Notes: a model not told the origin generated them from the sequence alone. Shown: positions 1 through 9,564, counted from the first letter of the stretch. The stretch is DNA of 64,000 nucleotides from GCA-2737725 sp965229355 (GCA_965229355.1 OZ245869.1:3782001-3846000), one strand, 5' to 3'. Numbers and translations: made by a program.

Positions 1-186
1 CACCGTACCGAAAATGCCTAAGGTTGTGGCCGCGGCTGATGTATCGCCGCCCTCTAATGTCACCAGCAATTTCGGCAACACCGGCGCCATGACGCCGAAC
101 GCAAGAGTGTCCAGCACTACAGTCACGAGAATGAACCCAAACGCAGCGCGCGATGATGAAACAGGCGATGCAGCGGGGTCACTCAT
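1..186 (-). CDS. MFS transporter, N-terminal part (cut by left edge)
   Basis: The frame opens at an ATG at 186 and stays open to the left edge, giving 62 residues. After a short polar leader comes a hydrophobic first helix ending in the pattern LDTLAFGVMAPVLPKLL, typical of helix 1 of TetA-like drug/H+ antiporters of the major facilitator superfamily. The start lies 5 bases after the stop of the PAS_5 gene, whose last codons (AAAGAG) can serve as SD, so the two are probably co-transcribed. The substrate cannot be inferred from this fragment. Confidence 0.75.
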   Translation of the reverse strand, partial: MSDPAASPVSSSRAAFGFILVTVVLDTLAFGVMAPVLPKLLVTLEGGDTSAAATTLGIFGTV

Positions 187-191
187 GGCGG

Positions 192-755
192 TTACTCTTT
201 CAACGTGGTGACAGGTTTCGGCGGTGGCAAAGGTGGCGGCGTGCCCGCCCCCACATCAAACCACTCACGCCCCATAGATTGTAGCAGACCGGTAACGTGC
301 TCCACATCCTCCATGCGTTCAACCATACGATGGAACCGTGCAATACGAATCGTGCCGAGCTTTTTAAGGCTCAGTGGAAGTGTGGTGATTTCTTTAGTGA
401 TGATACGGCCAGTGCTAGTCGCAAAGCGGCTGACTTCCCAAATGCCACACGGATGCATGGCGCAGGTGCGCAGCATCTCCTCATAAACTTTCACGATTTC
501 GACAGGGAAGTCTTTACTGACACTCATACCTGTAATGTCAGAGCCCCAACTGGCCACAAGGCCGGTGCCAAATAATGTGACGATGTTGTTGCCAGCATCG
601 TCTAAGTCATTAAAGGAAATGTAGGGCTGAATTTTTGCGTGCGGGCGGTCTAGATACGCCTGCGATGTCGGAATAAGCGCCGCACTATCGCGCAGATCCA
701 ACCAATGACGGACGAAAGCTTTGCCCTCGTCCGTCATGTTGGTTGGGAGTGTCAC
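192..755 (-). CDS. PAS_5 family protein (PAS-like sensor domain)
   Basis: This 187-residue soluble protein has the alphaproteobacterial PAS_5 (PF07310) layout: an N-terminal helix with WLDLRD, a tract around RPHAKIQPYISFNDL, a core with LFGTGLV, a conserved HPCG near residue 100, and a C-terminal tail with WFDVGAG followed by prolines. Such proteins are assumed to sense small ligands or act as signalling partners; no output domain is present. It starts at a GTG 12 bases after the ilvD stop without a clear SD; an ATG at 737 is an alternative. A paralogue lies at 12065-12607 with the same motif order. It is followed after 5 bases by the MFS gene. Confidence 0.8.
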   Translation of the reverse strand: MTLPTNMTDEGKAFVRHWLDLRDSAALIPTSQAYLDRPHAKIQPYISFNDLDDAGNNIVTLFGTGLVASWGSDITGMSVSKDFPVEIVKVYEEMLRTCAMHPCGIWEVSRFATSTGRIITKEITTLPLSLKKLGTIRIARFHRMVERMEDVEHVTGLLQSMGREWFDVGAGTPPPLPPPKPVTTLKE

Positions 756-767
756 AGCTAACGCTGA

Positions 768-2513
768 CTAGATATCAGCGTAAACGTGCGTTTCGGCTTT
801 ACCGCCCGGATGTGTTACCGCACCTTTATGAGCATCGCCCACAAGCTGCGCGTACTTCCACAAAGCACCTGAGTTGTAATCGGTCTTGCGCGGCTTCCAC
901 TTTTTCAAGCGGCGCTTCAGTTCAGCCTTGCTGACTTCCAGCTCGATTTTGCCTTTCACAGCATCAATCGAAATGATGTCGCCGTTTTTCACTAGCGCAA
1001 TCGGGCCACCGACAGCGGCTTCCGGCCCAACGTGGCCGATACAGAAACCGCGTGTGGCACCCGAGAAACGACCATCGGTAATCAGGGCCACTTTGTCGCC
1101 CATGCCTTGGCCGTAAAGCGCCGCCGTGGTGGAGAGCATTTCGCGCATACCGGGGCCGCCGCGCGGACCTTCGTAGCGAATGACCAACACTTCACCTTCT
1201 TTGTACTTCTTGTTCGAAACGGCTTCGAAGGCCTTCTCTTCCGAATCAAAGCAACGGGCGGGACCACGGAACACTTGGTTCTTCATGCCCGCAACTTTCA
1301 CGATGGCGCCTTGCGGGGCCAGTGAGCCCTTCAAGCCGACAACGCCGCCGGTTTTCGACAACGGGTTCGACAGCGGACGAATGACATCCTGATCGGTTGG
1401 GAATTTTACGTCTTTCAAATTCTCAGCCAGCGTCTTACCGGTCACGGTCATGCAATCGCCATGCAGATAACCGCCATCCAGCAGGATTTTCAGCAACACC
1501 GACACGCCGCCCACTTTGTACATATCCAAGGCGACATAACGGCCACCTGGCTTCAAGTCAGCCAGATACGGTGTCTTCTTGAAGATTTTGCAGACGTCTT
1601 CGAGGTCAAATTTAATGCCGCATTCGTGTGCAATGGCGGGCAAGTGCAAGCCAGCGTTCGTCGAACCACCCGTGGCGGCCACAACAACGGCTGCGTTTTC
1701 CAATGACTTGCGCGTCACGATGTCACGCGGGCGAATGTTGCGTGCGATCAGCTCCATGACAGCACGGCCCGAGGCGGCTGCGTATTCATCACGCGATTCA
1801 TACGGCGCAGGTGCGCCGGCAGAGTTCGGCAACGCCAAGCCCATGGCTTCTGATACGCACGCCATAGTGTTGGCAGTATATTGGCCGCCGCATGAGCCTG
1901 CCGATGGGCACGCCACGCATTCCAGTTCGTGCAGTTCGCGCTCGGTCATTTTGCCCGAGCTGTATTGGCCAACGCCTTCAAACAGGTCGACCACGGTCAC
2001 ATCTTTGCCCTTGAACTTGCCGGGCAGAATGGTGCCGCCGTACATGAACACGGACGGCACGTTCAAACGCACCATCGCCATCATCATTCCGGGCAAGCTT
2101 TTGTCGCAGCCAGCCAAGCCCACCAATGCGTCATAGCAGTGGCCGCGCATGGTCAGCTCAACCGAGTCAGCAATGGCTTCGCGAGAGGCCAGCGAGCTCT
2201 TCATGCCTTGGTGGCCCATGGCGATGCCGTCGGTGACCGTGATGGTGGTGAATTCACGGGGTGAACCGCCGGCTTCTTTCACGCCAACTTTTACAGCCTG
2301 GGCTTGGCGGCTGAGCGAAATGTTGCAGGGCGCGGCTTCGTTCCAGCAGGTCGCAACACCGACTAAGGGCTGGTGAATTTCCTTCTCGGTCATGCCCATA
2401 GCGTAATAGTAGCTGCGGTGCGGCGCGCGCTCTGGGCCTTCCGTCACGTGACGGCTCGGCAGCTTGGCTTTGTCGAATTTCGGTTTCGATTTTTTGTCTG
2501 AATCTAACGGCAT
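768..2513 (-). CDS. ilvD: Dihydroxy-acid dehydratase
   Basis: Catalyses dehydration of 2,3-dihydroxy-isovalerate and 2,3-dihydroxy-3-methylvalerate to the 2-oxo acids of valine and isoleucine synthesis, in the cytoplasm, using an Fe-S cluster. About 581 residues, the usual length. Three conserved cluster cysteines are visible: Cys56 (ATCWNEAAPCN), Cys136 (GCDKSLPG) and Cys208 (CPSAGSCGG). C-terminal ITDGRFSGATRG and GPEAAVGGPIA motifs are present. I chose the ATG at 2513 because GAGG lies 6 bases upstream; a TTG at 2525 would add four residues but has no SD. It follows DUF2891 by about 70 bases and precedes the PAS_5 gene by 12, so it seems to be one member of a longer operon rather than sitting with other ilv genes. 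Confidence 0.97.
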   Translation of the reverse strand: MPLDSDKKSKPKFDKAKLPSRHVTEGPERAPHRSYYYAMGMTEKEIHQPLVGVATCWNEAAPCNISLSRQAQAVKVGVKEAGGSPREFTTITVTDGIAMGHQGMKSSLASREAIADSVELTMRGHCYDALVGLAGCDKSLPGMMMAMVRLNVPSVFMYGGTILPGKFKGKDVTVVDLFEGVGQYSSGKMTERELHELECVACPSAGSCGGQYTANTMACVSEAMGLALPNSAGAPAPYESRDEYAAASGRAVMELIARNIRPRDIVTRKSLENAAVVVAATGGSTNAGLHLPAIAHECGIKFDLEDVCKIFKKTPYLADLKPGGRYVALDMYKVGGVSVLLKILLDGGYLHGDCMTVTGKTLAENLKDVKFPTDQDVIRPLSNPLSKTGGVVGLKGSLAPQGAIVKVAGMKNQVFRGPARCFDSEEKAFEAVSNKKYKEGEVLVIRYEGPRGGPGMREMLSTTAALYGQGMGDKVALITDGRFSGATRGFCIGHVGPEAAVGGPIALVKNGDIISIDAVKGKIELEVSKAELKRRLKKWKPRKTDYNSGALWKYAQLVGDAHKGAVTHPGGKAETHVYADI

Positions 2514-2585
2514 GACTGGCCTCAAAAAGTGAGTGCTTAAGGTGCCGCATACATAGGGAATTGGCAGCCGAAACGCTAGTTTTCT

Positions 2586-3575
2586 CTATCTGCCCGCCTC
2601 TAACGCCAAAAGCGCGAAACTGGCCAGCCAATGCTCGCCCATGTAGTGGCCTGCCACCTGCCCCAGCGCGCTTTCCAGATGGTTTTCAGCGGTTTGCAGA
2701 GCCAATTCCGCATGGGGAAGCGTGTGGGCCAGATTGCGCCAGCACCACGCCCGCGAGAGGTTCAACCCATCCAAATGCGCGATTTTGCCGTCGCTCCGGT
2801 CCGTGGGCTGAACGGGCGTGAACAACGTGGCAGGCAACTTTCGATCGAGGTCGGGCAGAAAGCGTGCAAACCAGCTTGCGAATTCTTGAGGTGGCAACCC
2901 ACGCCGCATGGCTTCCGCTTCCATCAAGGTCGGCGATAAAAAATCGCTGCCCGATGGCTCCCAGCTTTGCGCATTCACATCCGCCCCATACCATTTCTGC
3001 AAACGTTCGATCAGCAGTGCGCGCAGAGCGTCATCCTTCGCGGCATAGCAATAGTCAAACGTCAGGGCAAAGGCGAACGCTGTATTGGCATGCTGACCAC
3101 TGCGATCTGGGTAAGTCGCCAGCGGCAGATAATCTTTGAAGCGTTGCGCAAACATGTCGGCCAAGGGTTTTAAGGTTGTGGCCCACGGCGCGTCGTGTTG
3201 CGATAGCTCGGCCCATAACATCAACAACCACGCCCACCCATAGGGGCGCTCGAACCCGCGTGATTCAGGGCGGCGCAAATACGCGCATTCACCTTCAACG
3301 TTCGCTGGCGTGAATGAAGTATTGAACAGCGCGGTTACATCTTTGCATTCGGGGCGGTTTGGAAACCGCCGCAAGGTACGCGCCAAGGTCCAATAACCGT
3401 GCACACAACTGTGCCAATCAAAACTGCCGTAGAAAATCGGGTGTTGATGGCGCGGCGTGCCCGCATCAGCAGCACTGCCCCACACATGATCCAGTTTATG
3501 TGGATATTCGCGGGTCACATGGCCCAATGCGATAAGTGTAAATTCTGTGACGATGTCGGGTGTGAGAACGCGCAT
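2586..3575 (-). CDS. DUF2891 family protein
   Basis: A 329-residue soluble protein recognised as DUF2891 by the N-terminal HPIFYGSFDWHSCVHGYW region (residues about 45-62) and later W/H-rich helices resembling an alpha/alpha toroid. The histidines around residues 45-60 could be catalytic, but the biochemical role is unknown to me. The ATG shares its first base with the stop of the DUF979 gene (TGATG), so translation is coupled. DUF2891 recurs beside the DUF969/DUF979 membrane pair, and the three probably serve one pathway; a link to 5-oxoproline or another small amide is inference only. Confidence 0.88.
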   Translation of the reverse strand: MRVLTPDIVTEFTLIALGHVTREYPHKLDHVWGSAADAGTPRHQHPIFYGSFDWHSCVHGYWTLARTLRRFPNRPECKDVTALFNTSFTPANVEGECAYLRRPESRGFERPYGWAWLLMLWAELSQHDAPWATTLKPLADMFAQRFKDYLPLATYPDRSGQHANTAFAFALTFDYCYAAKDDALRALLIERLQKWYGADVNAQSWEPSGSDFLSPTLMEAEAMRRGLPPQEFASWFARFLPDLDRKLPATLFTPVQPTDRSDGKIAHLDGLNLSRAWCWRNLAHTLPHAELALQTAENHLESALGQVAGHYMGEHWLASFALLALEAGR

Positions 3576-4525
3576 CAGAACACGAAAATGTACATGAGGA
3601 TGATGTTGATCAGCAGCAGCGGCAATGCGGTGGGAATTTGCGCTTTCACCACGGCATCGCGGTCCGGCAATTGCAACAACGCGGCAGGCACCACGTTAAA
3701 GTTGGCGGCCATCGGCGTCATTAACGTGCCGCAAAAACCCGCCAACATGCCAATGGCCCCCATCACAGCCGGTGAGCCGCCATACGCTTGCACGATCAAC
3801 GGCAGGCCTATCGCTGCGGCCATGACAGGAAATGCAGCAAAAGCATTGCCCATGAGTATGGTGAAGAACGCCATCCCTAAGCAAAATGCCACCACAGCGG
3901 CGAATTGATTACCTGCGGGGATCACAGCGCCCATCAAGTCGCCAATAACTACGCCAACACCGGATGCTGCAAACACAGCACCTAAAGACGCCAAGAGTTG
4001 CGGCAGCAACGCCGCCCAGCCGACCGTATCCATAATCCGCCGCGCTTCTTGAAGCGGTGCCAAGAGTGGCGCACGAAACCACATCAGCGCCAAACCGGTC
4101 GCGGCCACGGCACCGATCGCTAATGAAATCAGTGTCGCTTGGCGCGGCTGGAACAACGGCGCACCAGCAATGGTAAAATCTTTGAGCACCACACCACCCA
4201 ACAGCGCGATGGCTGGAATTAAAAGCGCAGGCACAAACAATTTATTGCCACGCACTTTGGCGAAGTGTTCGCGCATGGCGGTATCGGTTGTTTTGGGAGC
4301 GCTGCGGCCCAGCAAATTGAAGCCGCCAACACCAATCAGCGTAATCACCAGCAAACCGTTTTGAAAATCGCTGAGATGCGAGCCAAAGAGGAAACTGATA
4401 GCCACCAGCGCCCAGAACACCACGTTTCCCCAGCGCTTTGTGTTAACGCCATCGCGCGCACTTAAGATCGACAAAGCCGCGAAGAATAAACCAGCTAAAA
4501 TGTAAACATGCTCTAGCGTGATCAT
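3575..4525 (-). CDS. DUF979 family membrane protein (putative 5-oxoproline transporter subunit)
   Basis: A 316-residue polytopic inner-membrane protein with about ten hydrophobic segments, ending in a hydrophobic helix (LLINIILMYIFVF). The stretch GMLAGFCGTLMTPMAANFNVVPAALL near residue 260 is characteristic of DUF979, which always pairs with DUF969. As I recall, databases name the pair a 5-oxoproline transporter from gene neighbourhood with 5-oxoprolinase or pyroglutamyl peptidase; neither enzyme is in this window. The ATG overlaps the DUF969 stop by four bases (ATGA), and its own stop overlaps the DUF2891 start, so all three are translationally coupled. Confidence 0.88.
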   Translation of the reverse strand: MITLEHVYILAGLFFAALSILSARDGVNTKRWGNVVFWALVAISFLFGSHLSDFQNGLLVITLIGVGGFNLLGRSAPKTTDTAMREHFAKVRGNKLFVPALLIPAIALLGGVVLKDFTIAGAPLFQPRQATLISLAIGAVAATGLALMWFRAPLLAPLQEARRIMDTVGWAALLPQLLASLGAVFAASGVGVVIGDLMGAVIPAGNQFAAVVAFCLGMAFFTILMGNAFAAFPVMAAAIGLPLIVQAYGGSPAVMGAIGMLAGFCGTLMTPMAANFNVVPAALLQLPDRDAVVKAQIPTALPLLLINIILMYIFVF

Positions 4526-5190
4526 GGCTGCACACTTTTTGCGATCTTGGCATCGAAACGCAGCAAGCGATATCCGTGCACCAAGGCTGCTGCAATCGCC
4601 GTCGGAATAGCCCAGACCGACAACTGCAACGGCTCAACGATAATACCGTTCTGTTCCAAGAAGCCTTTGATGAGCAGAATGGAGGCGATAGCGATAAAAA
4701 TATCCTCGCCAAAGAACAGTCCCACATTATCAGTCGCCGCCGCATAAGCGCGGATCATGTGGCGTGTGTGATCGGGCAATGGCCCCAGTTTCACTTCGCT
4801 GGCACTTTCAGCCATGGGCGCAATCAGGGGCCGCACCATCTGCGGATGTCCGCCGAGTGATGTGAGCCCCAAGGCCGATGCGATCTGACGCACTAACAAA
4901 TACAGCAGCAACAACCGCCCGGTCGTAGCAAAGGTGATCTGCGCCATCAAAAGCTTGGCGCGCTCTTGTAGGCCTTCGCGTTCGAGTAAGCCAATGGCGG
5001 CCACCACCAGCCATACCACGCTCACGTATCTATTTTCGTTGAAGGCTTTGCCGAAAAGCGAGATGAGGCCGACCACATCAAGCCCGCCTGCAAGGCCCGT
5101 TGTTAACGCTGCAGCGGCAATCACCAGGAATGGATTGATACGGGCGATGAAGCCCACAACCAACACAGCGATGCCTAAAAGCGTCAGCAT
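4522..5190 (-). CDS. DUF969 family membrane protein (putative 5-oxoproline transporter subunit)
   Basis: A 222-residue protein with about five membrane segments, beginning with a helix-forming MLTLLGIAVLVVGF and carrying the family block SLGGHPQMVRPLIAPMAESA (about residues 114-133) followed by AYAAATDNVGLFFGEDIFIA. These identify DUF969, the obligate partner of DUF979. The ATG lies 7 bases inside the end of the upstream TPR gene with no obvious SD, so its translation probably depends on ribosomes finishing that gene. Substrate specificity cannot be read from the sequence. Confidence 0.88.
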   Translation of the reverse strand: MLTLLGIAVLVVGFIARINPFLVIAAAALTTGLAGGLDVVGLISLFGKAFNENRYVSVVWLVVAAIGLLEREGLQERAKLLMAQITFATTGRLLLLYLLVRQIASALGLTSLGGHPQMVRPLIAPMAESASEVKLGPLPDHTRHMIRAYAAATDNVGLFFGEDIFIAIASILLIKGFLEQNGIIVEPLQLSVWAIPTAIAAALVHGYRLLRFDAKIAKSVQP

Positions 5191-6794
5191 GTGGTGGTTT
5201 TCAACTCCGCCGCCGCGCGTTCGATCACATCAGTCCAAGTGCGGCGCCCGGTTTGCCAGATTAGCTTCACCGCTGGATACCACGGCGAAACAGCGCGCCC
5301 CACAAACCAGTACCACGGCCTGCCCTCGACGAGCGGCGTTAAACACGCCGTCGGAATATTCAACGCACCGGCCATGTGCACAGTCGTGTTGCTCGACGTG
5401 ATGACAAAATCCATCGCGGCCACTTGGGCTGCAAACGCATCCACATCCGCCACGGCATCAATGTCTTGATCGACGAAAATATTTGGATAAGCCGCCGCAT
5501 CTTTGGCCGCATCGCCGTATTGCAAAGACACGAACCGCACGCCAGGTGTATTTAAAATCGGACCCCATAACTCAAGCGGCACCGATTTATCTTCTGAGGC
5601 CAGCGCACTTTTGCTGTGCCAGGAGATCCCAACAATCGGTCCGTCTCCCGGCAGCTTTGCGTACCGCGCTTTTAAGCTCGCGACTTTGGCCGGGTCGGCT
5701 TTCAAGTAGCCGTCATGTTTCGGGAAGACATTGAAGTTGCCCCGGAACACCGGACCAATTTCCGAGATCGATGCCTGCACATCAATGTTGCTGAGATCAA
5801 CGCGTGAGTACGTCACATCTAGCAGCGACACGGCCTGCACTGCCGGAAACGCCGCACTAATAAGCGGTACCAACCTTGGTTCGCAGGCGAACATCACATT
5901 GCGCGCGGCGGTCAGCATATCGGGCAACACGCTCGCCACCAAAATCTGATCGCCCAAACCTTGGTCTGACCACACCAGTACGCCTTTGTCGGCCAGCGAT
6001 GTTTCACCGTCCCACATGCGTTTCTGCATACCGCCATGCCAGCCTTTGTGGGCGGGATTTGTAAAGCGTGCACGGTAATCCACCCAGCCATCAACCAATT
6101 GGCCCAGCGCTAAACGCGCCGCACCACGGTTTTGTTTGGCGGCTGCATCGTCAGGCTTCAGCGCAACAATTTTACTGTAGTACGACAGCGCTTGTTCATT
6201 CTGTCCCTGGAACTGTTTCAGCACCGCTAAGTTTGTAAGAGCAGAAATCAAACCTGGGTTCAGCGACAACGCCACATCAAAACTGCGTTCAGCGTTGCGC
6301 ATTTGCCCCACATCCATCTGCACCGCGCCCATGTCGTTCCATAGTTCGGCGTTATTGGGGTCCAGTTCCAGCCCGCGCGACAAACATTCCGCCGCTTCAT
6401 CTGGCTGACCGTTGTTGTTGTAGTAAAGCCCTAGTTCAGCTTCTTCCGCAGCGGTGGCGGGCTTAATCGCAAACGCACTGCGCAAAGCCGCCGTCGCAGG
6501 GGCCCAATCTTTGAAGCGGGCGTGTGTGCGCGCCAGATAAATCCAACCCGCCGCATCGTTACTCAGCGTTTGCAGTGCTTCAGTCAGGAATTGTTTGGCG
6601 GTGGCGTAATCTTTTTTAATGAACGCAATACGCCCGCGCATCATTTTCAGGGGCGCATTGGTGGGATCAAGCACCAACCCTTCGCGGGCCAAGGTTTCGG
6701 CCACGTCGAACGATCCCAAGTTCAACGACTCACGAATGCCGCGCAGCAGCAGGTCGATGGTCGTCGCTAAGGGTGAAGGTGTATTCCCAGTCAT
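5184..6794 (-). CDS. TPR protein with C-terminal glycosyltransferase 9/41-like domain
   Basis: About 536 residues. The N-terminal half holds five to six tetratricopeptide repeats (for example AECLSRGLELDPNNAELW and ALSYYSKIVALKPDDAAA). From about residue 255 comes a GT-B-like domain seen in many TPR proteins: a degenerate WSDQGLGDQILVASVLP loop, VGISWHSKSA, and a C-terminal block TSSNTTVHMAGALNIPTACLTP. It could transfer a sugar to a protein or glycan, or have lost catalysis. The ATG at 6794 has GAG 5 bases upstream; a GTG immediately before it is less well placed. First gene of the minus-strand operon running to the left edge; its 3' end overlaps DUF969. Confidence 0.85.
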   Translation of the reverse strand: MTGNTPSPLATTIDLLLRGIRESLNLGSFDVAETLAREGLVLDPTNAPLKMMRGRIAFIKKDYATAKQFLTEALQTLSNDAAGWIYLARTHARFKDWAPATAALRSAFAIKPATAAEEAELGLYYNNNGQPDEAAECLSRGLELDPNNAELWNDMGAVQMDVGQMRNAERSFDVALSLNPGLISALTNLAVLKQFQGQNEQALSYYSKIVALKPDDAAAKQNRGAARLALGQLVDGWVDYRARFTNPAHKGWHGGMQKRMWDGETSLADKGVLVWSDQGLGDQILVASVLPDMLTAARNVMFACEPRLVPLISAAFPAVQAVSLLDVTYSRVDLSNIDVQASISEIGPVFRGNFNVFPKHDGYLKADPAKVASLKARYAKLPGDGPIVGISWHSKSALASEDKSVPLELWGPILNTPGVRFVSLQYGDAAKDAAAYPNIFVDQDIDAVADVDAFAAQVAAMDFVITSSNTTVHMAGALNIPTACLTPLVEGRPWYWFVGRAVSPWYPAVKLIWQTGRRTWTDVIERAAAELKTTTC

Positions 6795-6848
6795 CACAAC
6801 TCTACTTTCGCGAAGCTGTGATCTGAAAACAAGCCCTCACCTGTTGCG

Positions 6849-9518
6849 TTACCCAATCCGAGCAAGCGCTTCCGCGTTCTTGGCTTTGGCTTCCTCAGCC
6901 ACGCGGCGGCGCTCGCGGTTTTCTTCCAGAATTTCCGGCGGCGCTTTCGAGACAAACGCTTCGTTGCTCATCTTTTTATCGACGGCTTCGATGTCTTTCT
7001 CAGCCTTCGCGATCTCTTTTTTCAAGCGGTCGCGTTCTTTGGCCAAATCGACCACGCCTTCGAGCGGCAGGAAGACCGTGGTGTCGCCCACAACCACCTG
7101 AGCCGCGCCTTTTTCAGCCCCAGAAGCATACGCATCCATCGTTTCAAGGCGCGCGTTGGCGAGGATCAAACCGCGATTGCGGTTCAGCTTTTCCACGTTC
7201 GCGGCCGGAATCGACACATGCGATTTCAACATCTGGCCCGGTGGAATGTTCATTTCCGAACGCACCGAACGGATGGCTGAAATCACATCAATCACCCAAT
7301 CAATCTCAGCTTCAGCTTCCGGCGCAGTCAGCCCCTCGTACTTCGGCCACGGCGCTTGGATTAATTTATACGGCCGCGTGATGCCGTATTCCTGGCCCAG
7401 CTTGTCCCACAATTCTTCCGTCACATACGGAATGATGGGCTGGCCGATGTGCAAAATCTGCTCCAACACCCAGGCTGATGTGGCGCGCGTTTCGGCTTTG
7501 GCTTTTTCATCAGTGCCTTGGAACACAGGTTTTGCGAATTCCAAGAACCAATCGCAGAACGAACCCCAGGTGAAGCGATACAAGCCATCAGCCGCATCGT
7601 TGAAGCGGTAAGCTTCAATCGCTTGCGCAACAGTCGCAGCCGCCTCAGACGTTTTGCCGATAATCCACTTGTTCAGCGTTGTGGTCACCGATTTCGGATC
7701 AAAGCCCGCAACCGGTTTACACTCGTTCATTTGTGCAAAGCGTGTCGCGTTCCAAATTTTGGTGATGAAGTTCCGGTAACCGGCAATGCGCTGCTCCGAC
7801 AATTTAATGTCGCGCCCTTGCGCGGCCATGGCTGTCAACGTGAAGCGCACCGCATCGGTGCCGTACTTGTTACACAGGTCCAACGGATCAAGCACGTTGC
7901 CCTTAGACTTGGACATCTTCTGGCCCTTCTCGTCGCGGACCAGCGCGTGAATGTACACGTCCTTGAACGGCACCAATGGCTTGCCGTTCGCATCCTTCAT
8001 AAAGTGCATGCCCATCATCATCATCCGGGCGACCCAGAAGAAGATAATGTCAAAGCCCGTCACCAACACATCACCCGGATAGTAGCGTTCCAGTTCCGGT
8101 GTTTTGTCGGGCCAACCCAACGTCGAGAACGGCCACAGCGCTGATGAGAACCACGTATCCAGCACGTCTTCATCGCGCTTCAGGTCTACGTCTTTGCCGT
8201 AATGCTTGTTGGCTTGGGCTTTCGCTTCGGCGTCATCCAACGCCACGAATACGTGGCCATCAGGCCCGTACCACGCCGGAATCTGATGGCCCCACCACAA
8301 CTGGCGCGAAATGCACCACGGCTGAATGTTGCGCATCCATTCAAAGAATGTGTTTTCCCATTGCTTCGGAACGAAACGCGTCTCACCGGTTTCAACCGCT
8401 TTGATGCACGGTTGGGCCAGCGTGTGCGCATCGCAGTACCATTGGTCCGTCAGCCACGGCTCGATCACCACGCCAGAGCGATCACCATATGGAATGGTCA
8501 TCGCGTTATCTTCGATCTTTTCCAGCAGGCCCAGCTCTTCAATCACCTTCACGATCTTGTCGCGGGCTTTGAAGCGGTCCATGCCTTGGTACTCGGCGGG
8601 CACGTTTTCGTTCAGCTTGGCATTCAGATCAAACACGTTGATCATCTCAAGCTTATTACGCTTACCAACCGCGAAGTCATTGAAGTCGTGCGCAGGCGTG
8701 ATCTTCACCGCGCCCGAACCTTTTTCAGGGTCAGCGTATTCATCAGCCACGATGGGGATTTTGCGCCCCACAATCGGCAGCACCACAAACTTGCCCACCA
8801 GCGCTTTGTAGCGGTCATCATCGGGGTGCACGGCAACGCCCGTATCACCCAACATGGTTTCAGGGCGCGTGGTGCCAACCGTCACGAACGTATCGGGCAT
8901 GCCGTCGACCGGGTACTTGAAGTACCACATCTTGCCCTTCTGCTCGCGGTTCTCGACTTCCAGGTCAGAGATCGCGGTGTGCAGTTTCGGGTCCCAATTC
9001 ACTAATCGTTTATCTCTGTAAATCAGTTTCTGATTATACAAATCCACGAACACTTTGCGCACAGCCTTGGACAAACCTTCGTCCATGGTGAAACGCTCGC
9101 GTTCCCAATCGGGCGATGCGCCAAGACGGCGAAGCTGATGGGTAATCATCCCACCTGATTCTTCTTTCCATTCCCAAATGCGCTTCACGAACGCATCGCG
9201 GCCCATGTCGCGGCGGTTTTTGCCTTCGGCTTCAACTTTGCGCTCAACCACCATTTGGGTGGCGATACCTGCGTGGTCGGTGCCCGGTTGCCACAAGGCA
9301 TCCTTGCCGATCATACGGTTGTAGCGGATCAGAATGTCCTGCAGCGTGAACGTCAGCGCGTGCCCGATGTGCAAGCTGCCGGTTACGTTCGGCGGCGGCA
9401 TCATGATGACGTAAGGCTTCTTATTGCCCTTTACGTCAGCGGCAAACGTGCCGCCCTTTTCCCAAGACTGGTACAGGCCTTCTTCAACGGCGCCGGGTTC
9501 GTAATTCTTTTCGAGCAT
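6849..9518 (-). CDS. valS: Valine--tRNA ligase
   Basis: Charges tRNA-Val with valine and edits mischarged threonine. About 889 residues. HIGH motif (GSLHIGHAL, residues about 48-56), KMSKS motif at 534-538, an editing domain with GTTRPETMLGDT, and a C-terminal coiled coil rich in K/E/R (the last about 70 residues), all normal for ValS. The ATG at 9518 fits the family start; a TTG two codons upstream is possible. The gene is usually next to popZ in alphaproteobacteria, but here a plus-strand block of four genes separates them. No T-box or other leader is visible upstream. Confidence 0.98.
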   Translation of the reverse strand: MLEKNYEPGAVEEGLYQSWEKGGTFAADVKGNKKPYVIMMPPPNVTGSLHIGHALTFTLQDILIRYNRMIGKDALWQPGTDHAGIATQMVVERKVEAEGKNRRDMGRDAFVKRIWEWKEESGGMITHQLRRLGASPDWERERFTMDEGLSKAVRKVFVDLYNQKLIYRDKRLVNWDPKLHTAISDLEVENREQKGKMWYFKYPVDGMPDTFVTVGTTRPETMLGDTGVAVHPDDDRYKALVGKFVVLPIVGRKIPIVADEYADPEKGSGAVKITPAHDFNDFAVGKRNKLEMINVFDLNAKLNENVPAEYQGMDRFKARDKIVKVIEELGLLEKIEDNAMTIPYGDRSGVVIEPWLTDQWYCDAHTLAQPCIKAVETGETRFVPKQWENTFFEWMRNIQPWCISRQLWWGHQIPAWYGPDGHVFVALDDAEAKAQANKHYGKDVDLKRDEDVLDTWFSSALWPFSTLGWPDKTPELERYYPGDVLVTGFDIIFFWVARMMMMGMHFMKDANGKPLVPFKDVYIHALVRDEKGQKMSKSKGNVLDPLDLCNKYGTDAVRFTLTAMAAQGRDIKLSEQRIAGYRNFITKIWNATRFAQMNECKPVAGFDPKSVTTTLNKWIIGKTSEAAATVAQAIEAYRFNDAADGLYRFTWGSFCDWFLEFAKPVFQGTDEKAKAETRATSAWVLEQILHIGQPIIPYVTEELWDKLGQEYGITRPYKLIQAPWPKYEGLTAPEAEAEIDWVIDVISAIRSVRSEMNIPPGQMLKSHVSIPAANVEKLNRNRGLILANARLETMDAYASGAEKGAAQVVVGDTTVFLPLEGVVDLAKERDRLKKEIAKAEKDIEAVDKKMSNEAFVSKAPPEILEENRERRRVAEEAKAKNAEALARIG

Positions 9519-9544
9519 TTTCAATCACTTACAGGAAATTCGAG

Positions 9545-9564
9545 ATGTGGAATTAAATCCACAT
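9545..9564. promoter_or_regulatory. 20-bp near-palindrome between valS and the EncFtn gene
   Basis: ATGTGGA and TCCACAT flank the 6-base spacer ATTAAA, giving 18 of 20 symmetric positions. It lies 27 bases upstream of the valS ATG and about 100 bases upstream of the divergent EncFtn ATG. It could be an operator for either gene. No known regulator motif was matched with confidence, and no promoter hexamers were assigned. Confidence 0.45.

Noticed and set aside
7518..9005. Long plus-strand open frames opposite valS
   Set aside because: valS is a complete, canonical gene on the minus strand; the opposite frames are His/Arg-rich mirror products with no SD or family motif.
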